A stretch of DNA of 64,000 nucleotides from Acidobacteriota bacterium (GTDB taxonomy: Bacteria; Acidobacteriota; Thermoanaerobaculia; UBA5066). Shown one piece after another: positions 36,767 through 45,470 of the stretch. Under the pieces are notes generated by a model, which saw only the letters and a list, made by a program, of their open reading frames with translations, ran no database searches and was not told the DNA's origin. Every line of letters begins with the position of its first letter. Position 1 is the first letter of the stretch. The stretch covers positions 56,388 through 120,387 of the forward strand of contig RHKY01000021.1 in NCBI GenBank assembly GCA_008363385.1, read 5' to 3'. A program made the translations under genes and the position numbers.

Positions 36767-37933
36767 GTGCCGCCGCTCGCCCTCGATCCCGCCTCGGTCG
36801 ACGAGGCCGCCGTCGCCCTCCGCCGCCGCCTGCACGAGAACCCCGAGGCGTCGTTCGCCGAGACGGAGACGGCGCGGGTGGTGGCCGAGCGGATGCGGCG
36901 GAGGGGTCTCCCCGTCCGGACGGGCCTCGGCGGGACCGGCGTCGCGGCGCTCCTGGACACCGGGCGGAGCGGGCCGACGCTCCTCCTCAGGGCGGACATG
37001 GACGCGCTGCCGGTCGTGGAGGCGACGGGGCTGCCGTTCGCCTCGACGAACGGGAGGATGCACGCCTGCGGGCACGACGGCCACGTGGCGGCCCTCGACG
37101 CCGCGGCCGACCTCCTCCTCCTCGACCCGCCGGAGCGTGGGCGCGTCGTCCTGGCGTTCCAGCCGGGGGAGGAGGCGGGGGGCGGCGCCGAGGCGATGAT
37201 CGCCGACGGGGTCCTCGAGGACCCGCGCCCGGACCGGGTCTTCGGCCTCCACCTCTGGACGCCGCTTCCGCTCGGGACGGTGGGGGTCGCCGCCGGGCCG
37301 GTGATGGCGGCGGTGGACGAGATCCGGATCGAGGTCGCCGGCCGGGGCGGCCACGCCGCGATGCCGCACGAGGCCCGCGACCCGGTCGTCGCGGCGGCGC
37401 ACGTCGTCCTCGCGCTCCAGTCGGTCGTCTCCCGGCGGCTCTCCCCGCTCTCGCCCGCCGTCCTCTCGGTGACGACCGTCCACGGCGGGACGGCGTTCAA
37501 CGTCGTCCCCGGCTCGGTCGTCCTGACCGGCACCTGCCGCTCCTTCGACCGCGAGGTCTTCGAGGCGCTCCCGGGCCTCGTCGAGGAGACGGCCGCGCGC
37601 GCGGCCGAGGCCGCGGGCTGCCGGGCGTCGACGTCCTTCGTCCGCCACAACCGCGCCGTCGTCAACGACCCGACCTTCGCCGCAACGTGCGCCGGGGCGG
37701 CCGGCGGGATCGTGGGCCCCTCGAACGTGACGCCCGACTGCCGGACGATGGGGGGAGAGGACTTCTCCGAGCTCCTGGAACGGGTCCCGGGCGTCTTCGC
37801 CTTCGTCGGGGCCGCGTTGCCGGAGGGCCCGGAGCGGTCCCACCACGCGCCGGACTTCGACTTCGACGAGCGGGCGATCGGGATCGCCTCCCGCGTGCAC
37901 GCCGCCGTCGCCCGCGCGGCCCTTCGCGCTTGA
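36767..37933 (+). CDS. M20-family amidohydrolase (hippurate/N-acyl amino-acid hydrolase type)
   Basis: The 388-residue protein has the M20D layout: LHENPEASFAETETA, LLRADMDALPV, ACGHDGHVAAL, QPGEEAGGGAEAMI, GLHLWTPLPLG and a dimerisation lid with GRGGHAAMPHEARDPV. A C-terminal GGEDFSELL and HHAPDFDFDERA follow. The metal-binding Cys, His and Glu residues are all visible. These enzymes remove acyl groups from amino acids; the exact substrate is unknown. It starts with GTG and its stop overlaps the symporter start (TTGA), suggesting uptake and hydrolysis of a related compound. Confidence 0.9.
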   Translation: MPPLALDPASVDEAAVALRRRLHENPEASFAETETARVVAERMRRRGLPVRTGLGGTGVAALLDTGRSGPTLLLRADMDALPVVEATGLPFASTNGRMHACGHDGHVAALDAAADLLLLDPPERGRVVLAFQPGEEAGGGAEAMIADGVLEDPRPDRVFGLHLWTPLPLGTVGVAAGPVMAAVDEIRIEVAGRGGHAAMPHEARDPVVAAAHVVLALQSVVSRRLSPLSPAVLSVTTVHGGTAFNVVPGSVVLTGTCRSFDREVFEALPGLVEETAARAAEAAGCRASTSFVRHNRAVVNDPTFAATCAGAAGGIVGPSNVTPDCRTMGGEDFSELLERVPGVFAFVGAALPEGPERSHHAPDFDFDERAIGIASRVHAAVARAALRA

Positions 37934-39273
37934 TCGCGGCCCTCGTCCTGTACGGACTGGCGGTCCTCCTCGTCGGGGCCCTCTCGCGGAGGTCCGCCTC
38001 GGGCGGGCGGGCCGCGTTCCTCGTCGGCGACCGCCGCTTCGGGGCCTTCGCCACCTGGGCCGCCCTCTCCTCGACGACGATCGGCGGCTCGACGACTCTC
38101 GTCCTGGCCTCGCTCGTCGCCGCCAAGGGCCTCGCGGGCCTCTGGCTCGACCTCGCGGGCGCGCTCGGCCTCCTCGCCCTGGGGCTCTTCCTGGCACGCG
38201 CCGTCCGCCGCACCGGAGCGCTGACGATCTCGGAGGTGATCGGGACGCTCTACGGGCCGCGGGTGAGGAAGCTGGCCGCCGTCCTCGTCGTGATGGCCTC
38301 GGTGGTCTGGTTCGCCCTCCTGACGCAGGCCACGGAGACGGTCGTCACCGCCGCCACCGACTGGCCGCCCGAGACGGTCCTCGTCGCGACCGCGGCGCTC
38401 TTCGTCGCCTACACCGCCCTCGGCGGGCAGCGCGCCGTCGTCGGGACGGACGTGCTGCAGCTCGCGCTGATGAGCGTGGCGGTCCTCGGGATCGCCCTGC
38501 CGCTCTCGGCGCTCTCGCTCGCGCGGACGGGGTCCCCGCCGGGGCTCCTCTCGTTCCCGTTCTCGCCCGGCCTCCGGCCTCTCGACGCCTTCGGGCTCCT
38601 CGTCCTCGTCGGCCTCCCGCACGCCGTCGGGAGCGACGTCTGGGCCAAGCTCCTCTCCGCGCGCGACGAGGGGGTGGCCCGGCGCGCGGCCCTGGGCGCC
38701 GCGGCCTACAAGCTCCTGTTCGGCGCGGCGGTGGCCACGATCGCGCTGGCCGGCGTGGCCCGCGGGGCCGCGGGCCCCGCGGCGTCGCTCTTCCCGCGCA
38801 CGCTCCTGGACCTGGCCGGGCCCGCGCTCGCCCCGTTCCTCCTCGTGGCGATGATCGCCACGATGCAGTCCTCCTCCGACTCGGTCCTGCTCTCGGCCGC
38901 GGGCGCCACGGCGCACGACCTCCTCCCGGCACGGACGGGGCCGAAGACGATGCGCCTCCTCGTCGTCCTCTACGGAGCCCTCGGCCTCGTCGTGGCGCTC
39001 TGGCTGCGCGACCTCGTCGGGACGTTCCGGCTCGGGTACACCGTCTTCGCCTCGGGCCTCATCCTGCCGACGCTCGCGGCGTTCCTGCCGCGGGTCCGCG
39101 TGGCGCCCGCGTTCGCCGGCGCGGCGATGGCCGCGGGGGCCGCGACGGCGCTCCTCGTCCGCGCGGCGGGGCCGGCGGCGCTCGACCCGGTCCTCGCCGG
39201 GACCGGAGTCAACGCCGCCGTCCTCCTCTGCGGCCTGCGCCGCGCGGCTCCTCCCGGGACGGGCCCGGGCTAG
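37930..39273 (+). CDS. Sodium:solute symporter (SSS family)
   Basis: The 447-residue protein has about 12-13 membrane helices. SSS landmarks are FLVGDRRFGAFATWAALSST, IGGSTTLVLASL, ALGGQRAVVGTDVLQ and the sodium-site helix MIATMQSSSDSVLLSAAG. The substrate is unknown; the coupled amidohydrolase suggests an amino-acid derivative or carboxylate. It starts with TTG 37930, overlapping the hydrolase stop by 4 bp. Confidence 0.9.
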   Translation: MIAALVLYGLAVLLVGALSRRSASGGRAAFLVGDRRFGAFATWAALSSTTIGGSTTLVLASLVAAKGLAGLWLDLAGALGLLALGLFLARAVRRTGALTISEVIGTLYGPRVRKLAAVLVVMASVVWFALLTQATETVVTAATDWPPETVLVATAALFVAYTALGGQRAVVGTDVLQLALMSVAVLGIALPLSALSLARTGSPPGLLSFPFSPGLRPLDAFGLLVLVGLPHAVGSDVWAKLLSARDEGVARRAALGAAAYKLLFGAAVATIALAGVARGAAGPAASLFPRTLLDLAGPALAPFLLVAMIATMQSSSDSVLLSAAGATAHDLLPARTGPKTMRLLVVLYGALGLVVALWLRDLVGTFRLGYTVFASGLILPTLAAFLPRVRVAPAFAGAAMAAGAATALLVRAAGPAALDPVLAGTGVNAAVLLCGLRRAAPPGTGPG

Positions 39274-39287
39274 ACCGGCTCGCCGGG

Positions 39288-39352
39288 GGGAGGGGTTGGG
39301 GGAGGGCCCGGCGTCCTGCCCGCGCTCCCGCGCGGGCGGGGGCCCTCCCCGG
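39288..39352. repeat. Post-stop GC-rich inverted element, copy B
   Basis: The left part (GGGGGGAGGGGTTGGGGGAG) pairs with the right arm at 39332-39352. The right arm is identical over 21 bp to the element after rpoD and begins 3 nt after the TetR stop. It lies between convergent genes and may terminate both. Confidence 0.5.
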
Positions 39353-39355
39353 TCG

Positions 39356-39997
39356 TCAGCCCAGCCGCGCGACCTTCAGGGCCCCGCCGATCACCGCGTT
39401 GCGGCGGTCCGCGAGGGCCTCGTCGTCCACGCCCCCGTCCTCCTCGTCCCCCTCCGCCGGCCGGGAGAGGGCGAGCGTGAGGTCGATCTGCCCGACGATC
39501 CAGAGCGCCGTCTCGTCGGCCCCCTGCCAGTCTCCCGGGAGGGTCCTGAGGAAGGAGGCCAGCGCCCCGACGCGCGGGTCCGCCGGCTCGTCGCCCTGCT
39601 CGGCGCCCCGCGTCAGGACGTCGAGGAGGGCGAGACGGGCCAGCCGGTTCCGGCCGTCGGTGTAGTCGAAGAGGGCCCCGACGTAACGGCCCAGCCGGGC
39701 GGCCGGCGACCCGTCGGTCGGCGGGTCCGGGAGCGGCCCCTTCGTGGCGTCCCTGAGGACGGCCCGGTAGAGGCCCTCCTTGCTCCCGAAGTGGTAGTGG
39801 AGCGTCGCCACGTTCACGCCCGCGGTGGAGGCGACCTGGCGGGTCGTGGCCGCCACGAACCCCACCGCCGCGAAGGCGGACCCGGCGGCGTCCAGGATCC
39901 CCCGGCGCGTCTCCTCCGGGTTGCCGTCCCGCGGGCGGCCGACGCCCTTCTTCTCGATCACACGCCCGCTACGGTACCGGGGTCCGTCTGGATTCAT
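39356..39997 (-). CDS. TetR-family transcriptional regulator
   Basis: The 213-residue protein has an N-terminal helix-turn-helix (ETRRGILDAAGSAFAAVGFV, TTRQVASTAGVNVATLHYHF, GSKEGLYRAVL) and a divergent ligand-binding C-terminal half with an acidic insert. The ligand and targets are unknown. Its ATG is 1 nt beyond the M50 protease stop, and its GGAGATGTGAG ribosome-binding site lies in that gene's last codons. The two are therefore one operon, with the regulator second. Confidence 0.9.
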   Translation of the reverse strand: MNPDGPRYRSGRVIEKKGVGRPRDGNPEETRRGILDAAGSAFAAVGFVAATTRQVASTAGVNVATLHYHFGSKEGLYRAVLRDATKGPLPDPPTDGSPAARLGRYVGALFDYTDGRNRLARLALLDVLTRGAEQGDEPADPRVGALASFLRTLPGDWQGADETALWIVGQIDLTLALSRPAEGDEEDGGVDDEALADRRNAVIGGALKVARLG

Positions 39998-39998
39998 C

Positions 39999-41138
39999 TC
40001 ACATCTCCTGCGGGCCCTCCGCCGCGCGGCGGAGGGCGTTCTGCCGTTCCACGAAGGTGACCACGAGGAGGGCCTCCGAGAGGTCCTCCAGGCTGACGAG
40101 GCCGAGGTAGCGCTCTGCGTCGAACACGCCGACGATCCGGACGCCCTTCTCGAGCATCAGCCGGCGGACGGCGTCGAGGGGCTCGGACGCCTGAACGCGC
40201 GTCACGTCTCGGTCCATGATCCCGGCCACGTACTGGTCCCGGCCGTCGGTGGCCAGCGCCTTCAGGACGTCCTGCCTCGTGACGGCCCCGAGGAGCTGGG
40301 TCCCCTGCAGGACGGCGAAGTCGGGCTGGTAGCTGGTCAGGATGTAGTCGACCACGCGGCTGACGTGGTCGCCGGGCGAGAGCGTCAGGGCGTACTTGTT
40401 GTAGGCGTCGCCCACCCGGAGCGTCGAGAGGACCGACCGGGCCTGCTCCTCGGCCTGCTCCTGCCCGGCCCCGATGAAGATCAGGAACGCGATCAGGGCC
40501 AGGAGCATCTGGCCCGTGACGATCGCGAAGACCCCGAGCCCGACGGCCAGGACCTGGCCGATCGCCGCCGCCGTCCGCGTGGCGCGAGGGAAGCCCATCC
40601 CCATCGCCAGGAGGGCCCGGAGGACCCGCCCCCCGTCCAGCGGGAAGGCCGGGATCATGTTGAAGACGGCCAGCGAGACGTTGGCCGCAAGGAGCCACAG
40701 GACGAGCGTCTCCGCCGACGGGACGAGCGGCTTGTCGCCGACCAGCCCCTTCTCGTTCAGCGCCTGGAGGGTCGCCCCGTCCACGGCCAGGGCGAGGAGG
40801 AGCGCGAGGCCGACGTTGACGAGGGGCCCGGCCAGGGCGATCAGGAGCTCGTGGAGCGGCTTCTCCGGGTTCTTCTCGAGCTTGGCCACGCCGCCGATCG
40901 GCAGGAGGACGATCTCGCGGACGGGGAGCGCGAAGGCCCGTGCCACGAGGCTGTGCCCCAGCTCGTGCAGGACGACGCATCCGAACAGGAACAGCATGGC
41001 CAGGACGCCGAACGCGGCCCCTGGAGCCCCGTGCGGGACCCCCCACTGCACGGCTCCGAAGACGAGCACGAAAGCGAACGTCGCGTGGACCCGGATGTCG
41101 ATCCCGGCGACCCTCGCGACCCTGTAAGACCACTTCAT
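39999..41138 (-). CDS. Site-2-protease-like M50 membrane metalloprotease with two CBS domains
   Basis: The 379-residue protein has about six membrane helices with zinc ligands HELGH (H58, E59, H62) and the second-site AFPLDGGRVLRAL. A tandem CBS pair (about 245-365; DVSRVVDYILT-like and LDAVRRLMLEKGVRIVGVFD) follows. It is the class III S2P architecture. Such proteases cleave membrane-embedded regulators, and the CBS pair usually senses adenine nucleotides. The substrate is unknown. A GGAGGGA site precedes ATG 41138. Confidence 0.92.
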   Translation of the reverse strand: MKWSYRVARVAGIDIRVHATFAFVLVFGAVQWGVPHGAPGAAFGVLAMLFLFGCVVLHELGHSLVARAFALPVREIVLLPIGGVAKLEKNPEKPLHELLIALAGPLVNVGLALLLALAVDGATLQALNEKGLVGDKPLVPSAETLVLWLLAANVSLAVFNMIPAFPLDGGRVLRALLAMGMGFPRATRTAAAIGQVLAVGLGVFAIVTGQMLLALIAFLIFIGAGQEQAEEQARSVLSTLRVGDAYNKYALTLSPGDHVSRVVDYILTSYQPDFAVLQGTQLLGAVTRQDVLKALATDGRDQYVAGIMDRDVTRVQASEPLDAVRRLMLEKGVRIVGVFDAERYLGLVSLEDLSEALLVVTFVERQNALRRAAEGPQEM

Positions 41139-41290
41139 CCCGCTGTCCCTCCGGGAGCCACGGCGGCCGGCATGCCCTCCCGGCGCCGCCCCCGTATTCT
41201 CCGCCGGAAACCCATCGGCGGATCGGCCCTCCGGAGAATTTTTCGCAGTCTTATCCTGGCAGGGTCGGCTCGCCCGACCAGGAGGGCCCC

Positions 41291-44200
41291 GTGAGATTCC
41301 CCGTCACCCTTCCGGTCTCCCTGCTCCTGGCTGCCACCTCGCTCGCGGCCCCGGCCGCCTCGCCCGCCCGCCCTCCGGCCCCGGCGCCCGCCGCCGAGAC
41401 GATCTCGGACCTCTTCCACGGGATGAAGTACCGGTGCATCGGGCCGTACCGGGGAGGGCGGGTCACGACCGTCGCCGGGGTGAGGGGGCGTCCGGCGACC
41501 TTCTACCAGGGGGTCACGGGGGGCGGCGTCTTCCGGACGACCGACTCGGGGGCGCACTGGGAGCCGCTGGGAGAGAAGGACTTCCGGACCGGCTCCGTCG
41601 GCGCGATCGCGGTTTCCGAATCCGACCCGAACGTCGTCTGGGTCGGGATGGGCGAGGCCCCGATCCGGGGGAACGTCTCGCACGGGGACGGCGTCTACCG
41701 CTCGACGGACGGCGGGAAGAGCTTCCGGAACGTCGGCCTCGTGGAAACCCGCCAGATCGCCCGGATCGTCGTCCACCCGAAGGACCCCGACGTGGCGTAC
41801 GTCGCCGCGCAGGGGCACGTCTGGGGGCCGAACCCGGACCGGGGCGTCTTCCGGACGACCGACGGCGGGAAGAGCTGGCAGAAGGTCCTCCACGTGGACG
41901 AGAAGACCGGCGCCAGCGACGTCGCGATGGACCCGGGGAACCCGCGCGTCCTCTTCGCCGGCCTCTGGCAGGTGGAGCGGAAGCCCTGGACGCTCGTCAG
42001 CGGCGGGCCCGGAAGCGGCCTCTACCGCTCGACGGACGGGGGCGACACCTGGAAGAAGCTGACCGAGGGGCTCCCCGAGGGGACCTGGGGGAAGGTCGGC
42101 GTCTCGGTCTCCGCGGCGAAGGCGGGCCGCGTGTGGGCGATGGTCGAGGCCGAGAAGGGGGGCCTCTTCCGGAGCGAGGACCTGGGCGAGACCTGGAAGA
42201 AGGTCAACGACGAGAACAAGCTGAGGCAGCGGGCCTGGTACTACACCGAGGTCTTCGCGGACCCGAAGGCCCCGGACGTCGTCTACGTCGCCAACGTCCA
42301 GCTCCACCGCTCGGCCGACGGCGGGAAGACGTTCGAGGCGCTCCCCGACCCGCACGGCGACAACCACGACCTCTGGATCGACCCGGACGAGCCCTCGCGG
42401 ATGGTGAAGGGGGACGACGGGGGCGCGGCGGTCACGCTGGACGGCGGGCGGACCTGGTCGACGCTCTACAACCAGCCGACCGCGCAGCTCTACCGCGTCG
42501 CCGTCGACGACCGGTGGCCGTACCACGTCTACGGCGCCCAGCAGGACAACTCCACGGTCGCCGTCCCGAGCCGGGTGCGGGGCCAAGCGATCGAGCGGAC
42601 CGACTGGTACCCGGTCGGCGGGTGCGAGAGCGGCTGGGTCGTCCCGAAGCCGAAGGAGCCCGACGTCGTCTACGCCGGCTGCTACGGAGGGTCGATCACG
42701 CGGTTCGACCGGCGGACCGGCGAGGAGCGCGAGATCGTGGCCTGGCCGCAGCTGGCCATCGGGCTGCCGGCCACGGAGCTGAAGTACCGCTTCCAGTGGA
42801 ACGCCCCGATCCTCGTCTCGAAGCACGACGGGGCGCTCTACCACGCCGCGCAGGTGCTCCTCCGCTCGACCGACGAGGGGACGACCTGGACCGAGGTCAG
42901 CCCCGACCTGACGCGCAACGACCGGACGAAGCAGGGCCCCTCCGGCGGGCCGATCACGCGGGACAACACCGGCGTGGAGGTCTTCGGGACGATCTTCGCC
43001 CTGGCCGAGGTTCCGCAGGAGCCGGGGGCGATCTGGGCCGGGACCGACGACGGCCTCGTCCACGTCACGCGCGACGGCGGGAAGAGCTGGGCGAACGTCA
43101 CGCCGAAGGGGATGCCGGAGGGGATCCAGGTCAACTCCGTCGAGGCCTCCCCCCACGCCGCGGGGACCGCGTACGTGGCGGCGACGATGTACAAGCACGA
43201 CGACCTGAAGCCGTACCTCTGGAAGACGGCCGACTGGGGGAAGAGCTGGGCGCGGGTCGACACCGGGATCCCGGCCGGGGCCTTCACGCGCGTCGTGAGG
43301 GAGGACCCGGAGCGCAAGGGCCTCCTCTTCGCCGGGACGGAGACGGGGGTCTTCGTCTCCTTCGACGACGGCGCGAGCTGGACGGCGTTCCAGCGGAACC
43401 TCCCGGTCGTGCCGGTGACCGACCTGGCGCTGGCGGCCGGGGACCTCGTCGTCGCGACGCAGGGGCGGTCGTTCTGGATCCTGGACGACCTCACCCCGCT
43501 CCGGCAGTGGAAGCCCGAGGTGGCCGGCGAGGCCGCGCACCTCTTCGCCCCGCGGCCCGCGTTCCGGTTCCCCTCCTTCCAGCCCGAGGAGCCCTCGTCG
43601 GGACCGGTGCCGCCTCCCCGGACGGGGAGGAACGGGCCGGGCGGGCTCGTCGTCGACTTCTGGCTGAAGGAGACGCCTTCGAAGGCCGACAAGGTGGTCC
43701 TCGAGCTCCTGCAGGACGGCAAGCTCCTGCGGGCCTTCACGAACGAGAAGAAGGAGGACGCCGCGAAGGGCGAGGCCGCGGACGGAGAGGACGAGCCGAA
43801 GGAGAAGCCGCTCGAGCTGAAGAAGGGGTTGAACCGGTTCGTCTGGGACCTCCGGATGCTCCGGCCGAGCCTGGTGCCGAAGGCCGTCCTCTGGGGGAGC
43901 CGCGAGGGGCCGCTCGTGGCCCCCGGGGCGTACGCGGTGCGCCTCTCGGGCGCCGGGACGACGAAGACCGTCCCGGCCGAGGTCCGGGCGAACCCGAACG
44001 TCCGCGTGGCGCCGGAGGACCTCACCCGCCAGGCGACGCTGATGCGCGACCTCAGGGACCGGATCGGCGAGACGCACGGCATGGTGAAGCGGATCCGCGA
44101 CGTGAAGGCCCAGGCGTCCGCGGTGGCCCGCCGGGCCGAGAAGCTCGGGAAGGGGCCGGCGCTCGCCGAGAGGGAGAAGGCGCTCGCCGGGAAGCTGACG

Positions 44201-44482
44201 GCGATCGAGGAGCAGCTCGTCAACCCGAAGCTGAAGGCCGCGCAGGACGTCCTGAACTTCCCCCCGGCCCTCGACCACCAGTTCGTCGGCCTGGCGGGGG
44301 TCGTCTCCTCGGCCGACGCGGCCCCGGCCCCCTCCTCGCTCGCCTACTACGCCGAGCTGAAGGCCCGGCTCGACGCGCTGAAGGCGTCGCTGGCGAACGT
44401 GCTCGAGACCGACGTCCCGGCCTTCAACGCGGCGGCCACCGCCGCCGGGATCGCGCCCGTCACCCCGCTTCCCGAGGGGTGA
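41291..44482 (+). CDS. Secreted sortilin/VPS10-like BNR-repeat propeller protein
   Basis: The 1063-residue exported protein has a signal peptide (LPVSLLLAATSLAAPA) and many Asp-box/BNR motifs such as YRSTDGGKSFRNV, FRTTDGGKSWQKV and YRSTDGGDTWKKL. These are typical of VPS10/sortilin-like and sialidase-like propellers, probably two stacked ones. The last 280 residues hold a Lys/Glu-rich segment and helices after the propeller. The family is abundant in Acidobacteria and is often annotated as glycosyl hydrolase, but no glycosidase catalytic residues are evident. Binding or maturation of peptides is speculative. GTG 41291 follows AGGAGGG. A hairpin overlaps the stop codon. Confidence 0.87.
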   Translation: MRFPVTLPVSLLLAATSLAAPAASPARPPAPAPAAETISDLFHGMKYRCIGPYRGGRVTTVAGVRGRPATFYQGVTGGGVFRTTDSGAHWEPLGEKDFRTGSVGAIAVSESDPNVVWVGMGEAPIRGNVSHGDGVYRSTDGGKSFRNVGLVETRQIARIVVHPKDPDVAYVAAQGHVWGPNPDRGVFRTTDGGKSWQKVLHVDEKTGASDVAMDPGNPRVLFAGLWQVERKPWTLVSGGPGSGLYRSTDGGDTWKKLTEGLPEGTWGKVGVSVSAAKAGRVWAMVEAEKGGLFRSEDLGETWKKVNDENKLRQRAWYYTEVFADPKAPDVVYVANVQLHRSADGGKTFEALPDPHGDNHDLWIDPDEPSRMVKGDDGGAAVTLDGGRTWSTLYNQPTAQLYRVAVDDRWPYHVYGAQQDNSTVAVPSRVRGQAIERTDWYPVGGCESGWVVPKPKEPDVVYAGCYGGSITRFDRRTGEEREIVAWPQLAIGLPATELKYRFQWNAPILVSKHDGALYHAAQVLLRSTDEGTTWTEVSPDLTRNDRTKQGPSGGPITRDNTGVEVFGTIFALAEVPQEPGAIWAGTDDGLVHVTRDGGKSWANVTPKGMPEGIQVNSVEASPHAAGTAYVAATMYKHDDLKPYLWKTADWGKSWARVDTGIPAGAFTRVVREDPERKGLLFAGTETGVFVSFDDGASWTAFQRNLPVVPVTDLALAAGDLVVATQGRSFWILDDLTPLRQWKPEVAGEAAHLFAPRPAFRFPSFQPEEPSSGPVPPPRTGRNGPGGLVVDFWLKETPSKADKVVLELLQDGKLLRAFTNEKKEDAAKGEAADGEDEPKEKPLELKKGLNRFVWDLRMLRPSLVPKAVLWGSREGPLVAPGAYAVRLSGAGTTKTVPAEVRANPNVRVAPEDLTRQATLMRDLRDRIGETHGMVKRIRDVKAQASAVARRAEKLGKGPALAEREKALAGKLTAIEEQLVNPKLKAAQDVLNFPPALDHQFVGLAGVVSSADAAPAPSSLAYYAELKARLDALKASLANVLETDVPAFNAAATAAGIAPVTPLPEG

Positions 44483-44488
44483 CGGGCG
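44454..44488. terminator. Bidirectional terminator-like hairpin overlapping the sortilin-like stop codon
   Basis: A perfect 13-bp stem (CGCCCGTCACCCC with its complement) and 9-nt loop spans the last codons and stop. It ends 6 nt before the stop of the convergent dehydrogenase operon. No U-tract follows on either strand. Confidence 0.5.
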
Positions 44489-44494
44489 TGGGGG

Positions 44495-45466
44495 TCAGGC
44501 CAGTGCCAGCAGCGCCTCCTCGACGACGCCCCGGACGAGGTCGACCTTGTAGGCGTTCTTCGCGAGCGGTTTCGCCCCCGCCACCGCGGCCTCGGCCGCG
44601 GAGCGCGCCGGCGAGGGGCCGAGGGCCTTCCCCGTGATCGCCTCCTCGGCCGCGCGGACCCTCCACGGGACCGGGGCGACGCCCGACAGGACGAGGCGCG
44701 CCCGCCTCACGACCCCTCCCTCGACCGCGAGCCAGGAGGCGAGGCCGGCCAGGGCGAAGTCCCACGCCCCGCGCGTCCGGGCCTTCCGGTAGGAGCCGCG
44801 CGCTCCGGCCGGGGGCCTCGGGAGGAGGACCTCGGTCAGGACCTCGCCCGCGGCGAGGACCGTCTCCCTCTTGTGGTCGACCGCCGGCAGGACGAAGAAG
44901 TCGGCGAGCGGCACCTTCCGGGTCCCCTTCGGGGAGGCGAGGACGGCCACGGCGTCCAGCGCGACGAGGGCCGGGGCCGTGTCCGAGGGGTGGACGATGT
45001 GGCAGCCCGAGCCGCCGAAGATCGCGTGCAGCTCGTTCTCGCCGTTCTCGGCGTAGCAGATCTCCCCGTCCTTCCGGGCGCAGTCGAAGTCGGCGCGGAA
45101 GTACCAGCAGCGGGGACGCTGGCAGAGGTTGCCGCCGAGCGTCCCCTGGTTGCGGAGCTGGGGGCTGGCCGCCGAGAGCGCGGCCTGCGCGAGGACCGGG
45201 TAGCGCCCGACGACCTCCGGGTGGCGGGCCACCTCGGCGAGCGTCGCCGTGGCGCCGATCCTCAGGCCCCCGTCCGGCGTCTTCCCGATCCCCTTCAGCT
45301 CCGGGAGGGACGCGAGGCTCACGACGCTCGCGGCGCCGAAGACCTCGTCGCGCAGGCAGCCGAGGAGGTCGGTTCCCCCCGCGTGGACGCGCGCGCCGGG
45401 GGCGCCGAGCGCCGAGAGCGCCTCGGCGAGGGTGGACGGGCGGACGTAGTCGAAGCGCGGCAGCAT
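44495..45466 (-). CDS. Molybdenum hydroxylase FAD subunit with extra [4Fe-4S] site (PaoB/YagS type)
   Basis: The 323-residue flavoprotein subunit has the FAD-binding PCMH motifs VHAGGTDLLG and NQGTLGGNLCQRPRCWYF. Four cysteines (C115, C120, C129, C137) form the insertion that carries a [4Fe-4S] cluster in PaoB. The C-terminal CODH-type domain follows. It would pass electrons from the molybdenum site to an acceptor. It is the last gene of a three-subunit operon, 4 bp after the large subunit. Confidence 0.9.
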   Translation of the reverse strand: MLPRFDYVRPSTLAEALSALGAPGARVHAGGTDLLGCLRDEVFGAASVVSLASLPELKGIGKTPDGGLRIGATATLAEVARHPEVVGRYPVLAQAALSAASPQLRNQGTLGGNLCQRPRCWYFRADFDCARKDGEICYAENGENELHAIFGGSGCHIVHPSDTAPALVALDAVAVLASPKGTRKVPLADFFVLPAVDHKRETVLAAGEVLTEVLLPRPPAGARGSYRKARTRGAWDFALAGLASWLAVEGGVVRRARLVLSGVAPVPWRVRAAEEAITGKALGPSPARSAAEAAVAGAKPLAKNAYKVDLVRGVVEEALLALA

Positions 45467-45470
45467 CGCC

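Noticed and set aside
41291-44482. Sortilin-like protein as a glycoside hydrolase or sialidase
   Set aside because: Asp-box repeats are present, but the sialidase arginine triad and nucleophile are not recognisable, so only the propeller fold is claimed.
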